Assembly (NCBI GenBank): GCA_039519185.1
Contig: CM076847.1
Coordinates: 20,519,251-20,583,250, forward strand
Source of the DNA: Astragalus membranaceus
Taxonomy: Eukaryota > Streptophyta > Magnoliopsida > Fabales > Fabaceae
Direction of reading: 5' to 3'
Length of the DNA stretch: 64,000 nt
Part shown: one piece after another, positions 21,241-31,890 of the stretch
Numbering within the stretch: the stretch's first letter is position 1
Layout: each line of letters opens with the position of its first letter
Made by a program: the position numbers and the translations under genes
Notes under the pieces: generated by a model
What the model was told of the DNA's origin: nothing
Database searches by the model: none
Seen by the model: only the letters and a program-made list of their open reading frames with translations

Positions 21241-21666
21241 ACCCCCTTTCTTCTCTAGTGTATGGGTCAGAAGCAGTTCTTCTCATCAAGGTTGAAAAAC
21301 CCTCTCTACGAGTAGTCATGGAGGCCAGGTTAGAAGAAGCAAAATGGATCCAAGCTCGTCTAGATCAACTGAATCTCATTAAAGAGAAAGGAATTGCTGC
21401 CCTGCGCCATGACCAGTTGTACCAACAAAAGATGAAGGCAGCTTTCGGCAGGAAAGTCCGCCTTCGAGAATTCGGCGAAGGAGACCTTGTACTCGAAAAG
21501 ATCCTACCTATCCAGACTGACTCCGTGGGAAGTTGATACCCACTTATGACGGTCCATATGAAGTCAAGAAAGCTTTTTCCAGAGGAGCGCCGATACTCAT
21601 AAATATAGACGGCGAAGATCTCGGGAATCCAGTCAATTCAGATTAAGTGAAGAAGTATTATGCCTG
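21241..21666 (+). pseudogene. Relic of the integrase C-terminus
   Basis: Translation gives SLVYGSEAVL, then MEARLEEAKWIQARLDQLN, YQQKMKAAFGRKVRLREF and GDLVLEKILPIQTDS, co-linear with the last about 130 residues of the integrase of element 1. A frameshift follows at about 21525. The end (NSD, then KKYYA, stop at about 21664-21666) is in a different frame and has an in-frame stop before it. The catalytic core is absent, so this is not functional. Confidence 0.8.
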
Positions 21667-22429
21667 AAAGAAATATAAAAAAAAGAGAAAGACAAGCCAA
21701 GTAAGAATTAGCTCGCTAGGTTGAAAACCCACAAAGGGCGGCCTAGGCAAAATCAGAGCGACCCGGTGGATTGAAAACCCGCAAAGGGCGATCCAGGCAA
21801 AAATTAGGGTCTGAAAACTTAGGCATGAAAAGTAAAGAAAGGCATACAACTCTCCTACAAGCTTGGATGAGGGAGTGATCAAGGTCAAGGACATAGATGT
21901 TTGGCACTGTTCCACAGAGACGGACAGTCAGAATTCAGCTTCTCTCCTTTTTCGTGTCTTTTTACAGTTTAAACTTTCAAATGTAATAAATAATCGGCGT
22001 AACTTCTTGTGCGACCGGTTTCCACATTAATAAAGTTCAAATTTCTCGTATCTGTTCACTCTTTTATTTTCTGCTTTTTCTGCTCAAAATAAACGTTTTA
22101 TGATGATGATGGTCCTGAACTGTAAAACATGTGCATATATCATAGAGCATTGCAAATCATTACGAGATTCTTAAGAGTCCTGAGAGAAAGCACATCCTCA
22201 AAATCAGTCAATCATGCAAGAGAGCAACTACATCCACGATTGCTTCAAACCAGCAAAGTCAAGACCAACATGCACTCGGCCCATGAGCCCCGCAAGTCCA
22301 ACAGGTTCCTCAGTCTCGTGTCATGAGTGTCGCGGGTTGGCTGAACCAGCAGAAATAAAAAAAAATAATAAATAATAAGCAAAAAAAGGCAATAAACAAA
22401 ACACAGTCATGCATTACATTCATCATTAC
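21667..22429 (+). other. 3'UTR of element 2, first part
   Basis: Non-coding. It contains the two GGTTGAAAACCC...GGGCG repeats (about 21719-21800) shared with element 1. It also has an A-rich stretch and a CATGAGCCCCGCAAGTCC...CGCGGGTTGG segment near 22270-22345 that resembles 9440-9465. Confidence 0.6.
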
Positions 22430-23490
22430 ACCAAAATCATAGCATAACATGCCTTTGCATAACATGCACTCATAACATGCACTCATAACATGCACTCATT
22501 GCATGCACATGCATAACATGCACTCATAACCTGCACTCATACTCCATGCACCATTCCTTGCATCAACTGACATATGCAGGTACCTCAATCCAATACAGCA
22601 GCATCGGTCATTTCAAATCGACCAATCAACTGAATTTGTGAGCCCTCTGCGCTCATCCTGAGCCCTCTGTGCTCCCTCCTGAGCCCTCTGTGCTCATCCT
22701 GAGCCCTCTGTGCTCCCTCCTGAGCCCTCCGCGCTCATCCTGAGCCCTCAGTGCTCCTTCCTTACTGCGTTCTTTACCGCGTTCTTTACCGCTTTATTTC
22801 CTGCTTTTGCACGCCTAGTGCCCATTTCTTCTGTCTGCACGCCAAGTGCCCATTTTACTTCTCTGTTTGCACGCCAAGTGCCCATTTCTTCTGTCTGCAC
22901 GCCAAGTGCCCATTTTACTTTTCTGTCTGCACGCCAAGTGCCCATTTTACCTTTCTGTCTGCACGCCAAGTGCCCTTTTTACTTTTCTGTCTGCACGCCA
23001 AGTGCCCATTTTACCTTTCTGTTTGCACGCCAAGTGCCCATTTACTTTCAGTCTGCATGCCAAGTGCCAATTTTATCTTTCAGTCTGCACGTCAGTGTTC
23101 ATTTACAGGATTCGTGAATCCCTTCAGGACCCAAGTGTCCCTTCAAAAACAGACGTCACCTCGTATTCGAGCTGCGGGTAAGTCCTTCAGACCCCAAGTG
23201 GTCCTTCAGACTAGTTGTGTCAAGCCTAAGACACAGCAGACGTCCTTCATAGTCAACATATCAGTTCCGGAGCTGATCTTGACCCATCATGGCCGCTCGA
23301 AAGGCCCCCTCAGACCGTTTTACTAGTACCATAGCTAGTAGCGCTCCTTCAGACCACGATGGTCCTTCAATTAAGGCCTAGGCAGCTTTCCAGACCCTGA
23401 GTGGTCCTTCAGAGCCTTAGTGCTCCTTCAGACCCTGAGTGGTCCTTCAGAGCCTTAGTGCTCCTTCAGATCCCGAGTGGTCCGTCATTT
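22430..23490 (+). repeat. Cluster of four minisatellites in the 3'UTR of element 2
   Basis: Four different tandem repeats follow each other. A unit AACATGCACTCAT is repeated at about 22445-22540. A unit of about 22 bp around GAGCCCTCTGTGCTC has about six copies at 22638-22760. A unit of about 32-34 bp around TCTGCACGCCAAGTGCCCAT has about eight copies at 22805-23085. A unit around AGACCCTGAGTGGTCCTTC is at about 23345-23480. ORFs across them are frame-tolerant repeats. Hypervariable 3'UTR repeats of this kind are established for Tat/Ogre elements and have been linked to the origin of satellites. Confidence 0.85.
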
Positions 23491-23689
23491 TCTCTCTCAG
23501 TTAATGCGCCAAGTGTTAACCGTTCCCCGTTTGTTCTCAAAACCCATCTTTTCAAAAATAGAAAAAGAAAAAAGAGGAAAATTCGGGTTTCCCCAAGTGG
23601 ACAAAATCGGTATAATTTCTGAATTCTTTATCTTCATTTTGCCTTGGAATATGTTTCGGCCAATTCATATTCCTCGTTAAAATTCAGAT

Positions 23690-23702
23690 AAAGAGGGGCA
23701 GC
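23690..23702 (+). other. Polypurine tract of element 2
   Basis: AAAGAGGGGCAGC directly precedes the 3' LTR start TGTCATACCCC. It is identical to that of element 1 (10431-10443). Confidence 0.8.
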
Positions 23703-25933
23703 TGTCATACCCCAATTTTGTCCGGCTTAGGTCCAAACCCTAATTTTCCACACAAAAAGAAAAATATAAAAAAATAACTCATGCATTGCTTTTTGGGTCC
23801 TAGAAACCATTCCAAATCACTTTTAGGGTTAGAATGCACTTTTTGGGGAAATTAGGGCTTTAGGGTCAAAAAGGGCATTTTGGTCATTTTTCATAAAAGG
23901 ATTTTGTATGAAAATATTTTTCAATAAACCTCATGCATGCAAGATAAAATAGGACAAGCACATGTGTTATGAATTTTTTTAGAAAGAATAAAATCGATTT
24001 TATCACGCATATAATATATTCTTGATGAATAAGGAAGGTATCCATATTTTCAGGAAAGCAAATAATCGATTACCTTCTTGTTTCATTCAAGCCAATAATC
24101 GATTATTTGCTCTATGAAAACAAGCAAATAATCGATTATTCCCTTCCCCTTTTGAAGCACATAATCGATTATTAAGATGTCCATATTTTCAGGAAAACAA
24201 ATAATCGATTACCTTCTTATTTCATTCAAGCAAATAATCGATTATTTGCTCTATGAAAACAAGCAAATAATTGATTATTCCCTTCCCTTTTTGAAGCACA
24301 TAATCGATTATTACAATTTAAGGAAGGTATCCATATTTTCAGGAAAGCAAATAATCGATTACCTTCTTATTTCATTCAAGCAAATAATCGATTATTTGCT
24401 CTATGAAAACAAGCAAATAATCGATTATTCCCTTCCCTTTTTAAAGCACCTAATCGATTACTTACCTGAAAACAATTGAACCAATAATCGATTATCCATC
24501 TCAAGTGATTTGAGCAACTAATCGATTACCTAGCTTCCTAAAATAGATCAAATCTGATTTCCTATAAATAGGAAGCTCATTTTTCATTTCAGGACACACA
24601 CATTTTCACGAGATCTGAGAAGAATTGCTCCAGAGACATTTCACGAGATCTGGGAAGACAACTCTCGCAAATCCCATTTTCCAGTTCTCCGCTTCATTTT
24701 TGCTCTATTCGCGCCGTTGGTCCGTCCGAGCTGATCTCCTGCAAGTGTTAGTCGGGGTTTGCGTTCTTCAGATCTGTAATATCTGTCTTCATCAGAGGTA
24801 TTTCAGTCTTTTCATTTGTTAATATTTAGTTATTGTGACCCATGTGATTTAACTTAGCTATAGCGCTTATCTACTCGTTCTTGTATATTATCGTCCATTG
24901 CTGATGACGAACCATATGATTCCCACTCATGCCTAGTGCATCATGTTCTAAGTGGTGAAGATGGTCTCGGGTGATTCAGCTTGCCACTTTCAAACCCTTT
25001 CAAAAAACATTTTTTTTAGAACTACATCGCTTTGATACCCGTTTGGGATACGTAGGAGCGAGCCACGTCCTCGTCAAGCGCAACAAACAAAAATTCTTTT
25101 CATCCCCCTAAACCAATCATTTTCATAAAACAAACAAAAATCATTTTCAAACCCATTGTTGCTAGTAGCTCATCAGAGCCTCTGTTCGTTTAGCTATTAG
25201 TGACAATGTCCTTTTCTCCTAAAAATAATAAACGATGATCCATCATAACCTTTGTTAGTTTGATCATCGTACAAATCAATCTCTTTCGAAAATCACTTTC
25301 AAAAAAGATAATAAAAAACGAGTTGTTATCAATAGTCCATCAGAACCTTCGTTCGTTTGATTAGCGGTACAACCCTCTCTTTTGAGTATTTAGTAAGTGA
25401 TTCATCATAGCCTCTGCTAGTTTAATCGTTTGCTAATGCTCGTCCTATTTCAAAAACTCACTAAAAAAGATAAAAAAACAAAAACTTTTCAAAAGAACCA
25501 AGAACTACGTAGCTTTGAATTCTCCATCGCACCGGGAGATACGTAGGAGCGGGCCATGTCCCGTCAAGCACTTTTTCTAAAAACCCTTTTTTTCCCCTTC
25601 TCACCTAAAATAAAATTTTCATTAAAGATTTCCCATTCATCTCCAAATAAGAAATAAATAGGCAAATCTAGGCATTTTTCAAATCAAATGTTAAAACCAC
25701 ACATTTAATTAGAGGTTCCCTTTCGGTAGAAAGGACGTGCGCGGTGCTAACACCTTCCTCGCACGTAATCGACCCCCGAACCTATATCTCTAGTTTTCAA
25801 AAGACCATCCGCCTTGTCCAAAAGACCTTTTTTCAATGTTTTGGTCTTAAAATTAAAATATTGGTGGCGGCTCCAAAATTTTTCCACGTTGTACATTGAG
25901 AAACCCAAAGAGGGGATTTTTCGGGGTGCAACA
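23703..25933 (+). repeat. 3' LTR of element 2, full length (2231 bp)
   Basis: It begins TGTCATACCCC and ends GGGGTGCAACA, followed by the target duplication ATACT. It carries the TAATCGATTA array (about 24057-24532), the TATA box TATAAATA (24563-24570), and the R/U5 repeats and two hairpin blocks (about 25021-25055 and 25505-25546) that the 5' LTR has lost. One clear difference from the 5' LTR in the array is TCGA at 15460 against TTGA at 24272, a CpG-type change. Confidence 0.92.
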
Positions 25934-26089
25934 ATACTGTATCGAATTCTTGCCCATGCTGCGTCAAGATTCTTCAAAACGAACCAACTCATAAATCATC
26001 GACGAAAGATAACTTTCCCATTGTGCGACAAATTTCCCAAAACAAAACACATAAAACCAACTAGCAATCACAACAAATCGTGAACGTCA

Positions 26090-26640
26090 AATCACCTCAT
26101 GCTAAGGTTTACGTCTAAGTCTCAAACAACAAGAACTTATTATTTAGAGTTACATGTCATCCTAATCCATTAGCACATTAGACACTAACCAGTCCTATAA
26201 TTCTTATAACTAACTCTTAATTCTCGTTTAAGTGATTTACAATTAATTATGACTAACTCTCTAGCTATATATACTCGTATTAGAATCATTCAATAAACTC
26301 GGCATATTAGCTACAACCATCCAAATAATAAAATTGCAGTCGTCCCAAGTATTTACAGACATTTAAATTATTACAGTCATCCAAGATAGTTACAATCATC
26401 CAAATTATTTACGGAGAATTAAATTATTACAGTTATCCAAATTGAATTATATTTACAGTCATCCATAATAACAATAGTTATCTTAATTGAATAAATAATA
26501 AATAAATAAATATATAAATATAGACAACTATGAATAGCGATAATCAATACTATTATAGTCATATCCCCTATTCCCCAAATAGAATAGAAACTCTTTCCCC
26601 CCTACCTGGAATGAGAAATTTGTGCAACACACAGCTGAGA
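26090..26640 (-). repeat. Diverged LTR remnant, same family as the solo LTR at 34878
   Basis: Read on the minus strand this segment matches the solo LTR at 35810-36200. The shared order is a GGGGAATA...GGGATA word, an ATAGTAT-GATT segment, then a run of GATGACTGTAA-type repeats (plus strand TTACAGTCATCC at about 26330-26475), then GCCGAGT and a GT-rich tail. Both ends are lost. It shows that the family has copies in opposite orientation 9 kb apart. Confidence 0.5.
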
Positions 26641-27330
26641 AATATTGGACAACGATGGGTCCGTCCAGTTGATGAAACGTGGCGACACAATATGGCTCTG
26701 ACTAGTCCGACGTCAATTTCGAAAGCAGCTTGGTCACATTGATAAAAGGGTTCCAACAAACTCGTTACATTCGTTTTCGATCAGAGTTGTAAATCATGAT
26801 GAACTTCACCCTCGACAAAATACACAAATCATGAACTTCTAAAAATTAGTCAAATGAGGTGTCTTCCTCCACAAGTATGTCCTTGGCACCAACGTTTTTT
26901 ACAACTAAGGAAAATAAGAACCACAAATTGTTGATTCTCCACGTGAAATGTGTGGCACAATTCTGATTGGCCACTTGCATTCCGAATAGACGTGACTCAA
27001 AACAAAAACCAAAGAGGTGTGGGTAGAATAAATGATTGAGAAGTATTTTATTGGAAATTGAAAAGAGAGAATAGTCGTGGAAATTTAAGGACATGAGTAG
27101 GAAAAGCAACTCCATCACGGAAGAGAAAGGAACGAGCATAAAGAAGGTAAGGCGCCGTTCTTTCTTCTACTTGAACGAGAGGAATAAGAATATTAGGTTT
27201 TGTAGCAAGATAAAAACATGGGTTTTTTTTTACCCCTATCACATACCTATCTACCCCATCGACCCTGCGAAAAGACGTAATTGCCCTTCACAAAATTTAA
27301 AAATCCCGAACGTATCCTGATTTCAATTTT
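26641..27330. other. Unassigned DNA
   Basis: No ORF with a recognisable domain. Part of it may continue the minus-strand LTR remnant on its left, but I could not confirm similarity. I see nothing else in it. Confidence 0.4.
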
Positions 27331-28350
27331 TTTTGGAAATCGGATTTAGGTAAATCCGATTTCCACTAAAAATTTTAAAAAATTTAAATCGGATTTAGGT
27401 AAATCCGATTTCCACTAAAAATTTTAAAAAACTAAAATCGGATTTATTTAAGATGGGGTAGATCCGCTTTTAAAAATAACAAATCGGATTTACCTTAAGT
27501 GGGGGTAAATCCGATTTGTTATTTTTAAAAGCGGATCTACCCCCATATACGGTAAATCTGCTTTTAAAAATAACCAAAGCGGATTTACCTTATGTGGGGG
27601 TAAATTAGCTTTGTTAACCTAATTAATAAATAAATAAATCAGTTAAACTTTTATATACAAATTTCGACCGTCTTTTGGTTCTGTTTAGTGTGTAGTTCGT
27701 TAACACGTGACGATATTGTACGTCGGGAGAATAATTTAGGCTAAAAAATCAGTTTTCGGGCAACCTACTCAAATTGTAATGAATCCACATTCTTTAAATC
27801 CGAAAAATATCAAGGATCAATACTCCTCAAGAAGTGGCTTCTTTCAGGATAGGGGACCTCAAAATCCCAAATTCAATCGTTTACTATTTTTTATTAATTT
27901 TTTTAATTTTTCATAATCTCCAAAAAATCTGAAAAAATTTGCGTAACCTTATTTTGGTTTTATTAGATTTTTAGTGGTGTTTTTATAATTTTTTGGATTA
28001 GTTTTGGCTGTTTAACGGATTTTTAGTAGCATTTTATAACTTTTTTTAAAAAATTAAATAAAAAACAATTTTTTTAATAACAAAATCTGATTTACCTTAG
28101 GTGGGATAAATCCGATTTTCTTTTTTTAGGGAAATCAGATTTACCTTAGGTGGGATAAATCCGATTTTCTCTTTTTTTAGGGAAATCGGATTTATGTACC
28201 CACTAGGTAAATCCGATTTCCAAAATAACACAGCTAAGGTAAATCCGCTTTGTTATTTTTGAAATCGGATTTACCTTTTGGGTACCCCCATCTGAGGTAA
28301 ATCCGACTTAACAAAGCAGATTTACCTTAGATGAAGGTAAATCCGAGCGA
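27330..28350. repeat. Cluster of inverted repeats built on AAATCGGATTTACC
   Basis: The word AAATCGGATTTA and its complement TAAATCCGATTT recur more than a dozen times in two blocks (27335-27610 and 28080-28345) that flank about 460 bp of unrelated AT-rich DNA. At 27335-27364 two 14-bp arms pair perfectly around GG, and a second copy of this unit follows about 50 bp later. At 27453-27494 and 27504-27546 arms of 42-43 bases pair nearly perfectly around a 9-base loop. The second block repeats TTTACCTTAGGTGGGATAAA. No ORF. The shape suggests a fold-back element or a decayed transposon with subterminal repeats, but I found no target duplication. Confidence 0.7.
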
Positions 28351-28590
28351 ACTGCAAGTTGGGCAGGGGCATTTTCGGGTGTAAACACTCGATTTTAACC
28401 GGTATTTTTCATTTTTTGGTAAAAAAACCAAAATTATGTCGTTTTGCATTTTTTTTGGTTCACGCGTGCTATTTTGTGCTTGTTAACGATTGAGCATGTG
28501 TTCGTGCTATTATTAATCGAACTTCATTTTATTATTGCTAGTATTATAGGAAAAAATTCAGATTTAAATAAATATTTGTTTGTTATTATA
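28351..28590. other. Unassigned DNA
   Basis: AT-rich, no ORF, nothing recognised. Confidence 0.4.
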
Positions 28591-29300
28591 ATCAGTTTTT
28601 TTTTACAAAAATAGGGTACAACAACAGAAGTCAGCTTTGTTACACATATAGACAAATAATTAAATACAAAAAAGTACAAAAATTAAAATCAAAATAAAAT
28701 AAAAAAGGGGCAGGAGCGCCCCCTGCTAGCTACAGCACTGCTGTGGCCATTTGAAGAATCAGGCCAATGCTAATTTCTTCTAGCTTCCTTGTCATTTGCC
28801 CAATTTGCTCCAACAGGACAGCTTTGCAGGCACCACCCTGCTGCTGCTTCTCTGCTCCACTAACCTGCACAATTGACACAAAACAACAAATATGCATCAG
28901 CTCCAAAACAACCGCTCCCTCTATAAAATAAAAGGACAATAACACTGAAAAGGGGGGGGGGAGAACAGAATTAGAAAAAAAAGGGGAGGAGGAAAACAAT
29001 TTCAGAGAGAAAAAAGGAGAGGGGCTTCCCCGTCAAGCTAAATTATTTGTTTCCAATAAATAATCAATTTTTTTCTTTAACACCTATTTTCTAAAAAAAA
29101 AAACAAAAAAGGGAGTGGCTGAGATGTGACATCTTGTCAATCCCGGTTTAAGAGACTTTAGCTGTACGGCTTCGATCTTAAACCCCTTCAAAATAAAATC
29201 AACCTACCAACAAAAATTTTCAGAAAGAACTACGTAACTCTTAAATTGGTCCCTATTTTATTTATTTCTAAATAATTCTTTTTTTACTTATTTTATTTAT
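28591..29300 (+). repeat. Decayed LTR remnant related to the LTR of element 1
   Basis: The order of words matches the U3 and R regions of element 1 (10800-11200): AAAGTCAGCTYTGTTA with ACATATA, an A-rich stretch with TTAAATACAAA, a GGGCAG...GCTGCTG block, then a TATA-like CTATAAAATAAAAGG at about 28920. Near 29229 the word AGAACTACGTA of the R/U5 hairpin appears. Both ends are lost. Confidence 0.45.
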
Positions 29301-30078
29301 AAAAAATGATGCACTTCATCTTGCGTTATGCCGCATGTCATTGAAAAGCATAAATTTATTTGCGTTTTCCTTTGCATGAGTTTTCAGAAAAAATTTATTT
29401 TTCTGCATGTGGTGCACATTTTCATTGCATCGTCATTTCTTCATAAATTTCTCCATATTTCATTTGTTTCTTCGCTTGTATATAAAAATCTATACATGTT
29501 ATGCATCCTTTCATTAGTGAATAGAACAAAATACATTTGTCAATCCTCATTGCAGAAGAAAGAAAAAATCGAGTTACATTTTATCCATAAAGCATCATTT
29601 CGCATTCTAAGAAAAAATGTTTGCATATAGAGAGGCATTCTATGTCAAAAAAAATATATATAGTCATTTCTTATTGAGCATTAGATCGAGTGTCTTTGAA
29701 AAGTATAATTTCCTCCACATTTAATAATTTTCATGGAATAAATTTTAGGAAAAAAAATATTTTTTCATTCTCATAGGTAAATAAAAAAAAATCACATTGT
29801 CAGTCATCATTCATCACGGTCTATTCTCTTTCATAGTTGCATGGGTTTTGACTAAGGTTTTCCCATTTTTGCCTCTAAAGGTATGGACGGAGATTCCAAC
29901 CATTTTCCCTAAGATCATTGAGGTGCAAGCACTTTCCTGATTCAATGGGTCTTCTTTGTGGCATCTCATTTTCCCGTAGATGTTGATGCTTTGTTTTTCT
30001 TGGAAGAGGACAAAGTGTGGCTCATGTTTGGATCAGGGCTATCTTCTTTGTTTCCTATGACTATAGGAGTTTCAGGAG
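29301..30078. other. Unassigned AT-rich DNA
   Basis: Possibly leader DNA of the decayed element on the left. A short segment at 29880-30070 translates in broken frames (VWTEIPTIFPKIIEV, then DALFFLEEDKVWLMFG after a shift), which hints at an old coding fragment. I do not recognise the family. Confidence 0.35.
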
Positions 30079-30080
30079 TA

Positions 30081-30355
30081 CTCCCTCCGTTTTCAATTAT
30101 AAGCAAATAGCGTCTAAACACATTTTTTAAGAAAAGTTAAAAAAATAAGTATTATTCCTATAATACCCCTATTTATTCTTGCATTGGTAAAAGTAAAAGT
30201 AGTGTAATAAAAAAGTTTTGTGCATCGGTAAAAGCAAAAGTAGTGTCATAAATAGGGGGTAAAGTTGACATATTAAGTGAAAAAAGTTTTGACTTGCTTA
30301 TATTTAGTAACAAGAAAAAGTGGGTATATTTGCTTATATTTGAAAACGGAGGGAG
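30081..30355. mobile_element. Stowaway-type MITE
   Basis: It begins CTCCCTCCGTTTTCAA and ends TTGAAAACGGAGGGAG, a perfect terminal inverted repeat. TA stands on both sides (30079-30080 and 30356-30357). The CTCCCTCCGT terminus, TA target duplication and 275-bp size are the established signature of Stowaway (Tc1/mariner-type) MITEs. No coding capacity. Confidence 0.95.
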
Positions 30356-30458
30356 TACTTGTGAAGAGGGGTTGACTGCTTTGGTTTACTAAATGAGGGG
30401 ATCTTCGTTTGGGGGTTGTCATTTTAGGAAATATTGGCTATTTGAAGAGTAGAGTGTG

Positions 30459-30516
<58 letters not shown>

Positions 30517-30707
30517 ATTAAAGATTTGAATCATAAATGTCTTCTATTAATATGTAAATAGGAATGGTTAACAATTTGTAACCGTGAGAAGGCACGAGTG
30601 AGAGATCGGATGAGACTTGATGTGATGTGATCGCATTGCAATGGCTATAAATGACCATTTTGTCTTTCAGTCTTTCTTAACTTCTACTAATTGTTCCCAT
30701 TGAAACT
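30356..30707. repeat. Spacer with a (GA)n microsatellite
   Basis: About 25 GA units run from about 30462 to 30511. The rest of the spacer has no feature that I recognise. Confidence 0.85.
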
Positions 30708-30716
30708 TAATTACTA

Positions 30717-31881
30717 GGCTTAATTACAGTTTTGGTCCCCCTAGTTTCACCAACTCACGATTTTGGTCCCCCAAGTTTTAATTTGACGAATTTGATCCCC
30801 CTATTTTCCCAATTTGTAAAATCAAAGTCCCCCTCTTAATTTGGTCAAAATTAAAACTGTATTTTGACTTATTATCCTATGCGGCATACGTACGTGTACA
30901 CTGTTCCTCTTCCTCACCCCTCCCCCTGTTCCACTGTTCCTCTTCCTCACCCCTCCCCCCTCCGTGAACCCCTCCCCCCTGTTCTTTGGTCCACTATTCC
31001 TCTTCCTCACCCCTCCCCCCGCAGAGAGAGAGAGAAAACGAAAGAGAAAGATAACGAGGGGGTTGCGATGGTGATGGCACCGGCGTTTGAGAGAGGAGGG
31101 AGAGCGACGGTGAGCGAGAGAGAGTTTGCGACAGTGAGAAGAGGGAGGATCGGTGATTTGGGGGTGAGATGCGAAGAGGCGAGAGGGAAAACGAGGGGGG
31201 ATGCGAAGAGGTGAGAGGGAAAACGAGGGGGAGGAGATGCGAAGAGATTGAGAACGGCGTGGGGGGGGGGGGGAGATGCGAAGAGAGAGAGAGAACGGCG
31301 AGAGGGAAAACGAGGGGGGAGATGAGAAGAGAGAGATGGAAAACGAAGGGGGGGAGATGCGAAGAGAGAGAACGGTGAGGGGGGGGAGATGCGGAGAGAG
31401 AGAGAGAACGGAGATAGGGAAAACGAGGGGGGGAGATGCGAAGAGAGGGAGGGAAAACGAGGGGAGGAGATGCGAAGAGAGAGGTCACGGTTTGTAGAGG
31501 GAGAGGGGTCGTGGCTGTAGGGGGGTCACAGTGGCTGACGGAGGGAAAAGGAGGGAGGTGGTTGTGGGGTGGCCATTGGTGGCTGACGGAGGGAAAGGAA
31601 GAGGAAACAGTGAGCTGAGTGGGTAGGTGGTGGGGGGAGGGGCGAGGGAGGAAGAAAGAGGAACCAGAGAGGGGGGGTTGAAGAGGAAGATGAACAGTGC
31701 GCCTACGTGGACTGCCACGTAGGATAATAAGTCAAAATACAGTTTTAATTTTGACCAAATTAAGATGGGGAATTTGATTTTACAAATTTGGAAAATAGGG
31801 GGATCAAATTCGTCAAATTAAAACTTGGGGGACCAAAATTGTGAGTTGGTGAAACTAGGGGACCAAAACTGTAATTAAGCC
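30717..31881. mobile_element. Mutator-like element with long TIRs, no transposase
   Basis: Terminal inverted repeats of about 164 bp (30717-30880 and 31719-31881) begin GGCTTAATTACAGTTTTGGT. A 9-bp duplication TAATTACTA stands at 30708-30716 and 31882-31890. Long TIRs with 9-bp duplications are the established signature of Mutator-type elements. The 840-bp interior is G/A-rich, with a degenerate unit of about 45-55 bp around GAGATGCGAAGAGAGAGAGA and AACGAGGGGG (about 31160-31480). ORFs on both strands there are low complexity. It is therefore non-autonomous. Confidence 0.92.
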
Positions 31882-31890
31882 TAATTACTA

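Larger units (their letters stand above)
14891..25933 (+). mobile_element. Complete non-autonomous Tat-type LTR retrotransposon
   Basis: Two LTRs (14891-16544 and 23703-25933) flank an internal region with a primer site, an intact gag, relics of the RT start and integrase end, a 3'UTR with minisatellites, and a polypurine tract. The direct repeat ATACT stands at 14886-14890 and 25934-25938, so both outer ends are original. Protease, nearly all of RT, both RNase H domains, the integrase core and ORF1 are missing. The LTRs are nearly identical where they align. This indicates recent movement, which must have used enzymes from another element. Confidence 0.93.

Noticed and set aside
22710..23326. 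Cys/His/Ala/Lys-repeat ORFs up to 191 codons, resembling a repeat protein
   Set aside because: All three frames are open because the 33-bp unit length is a multiple of three. They are in the 3'UTR of element 2 with no start signal.
30864..31488. Several ORFs on both strands (up to 164 codons) in the G/A-rich stretch
   Set aside because: They lie in a degenerate minisatellite inside the Mutator-like element, are low complexity in all frames, and have no domain motif.
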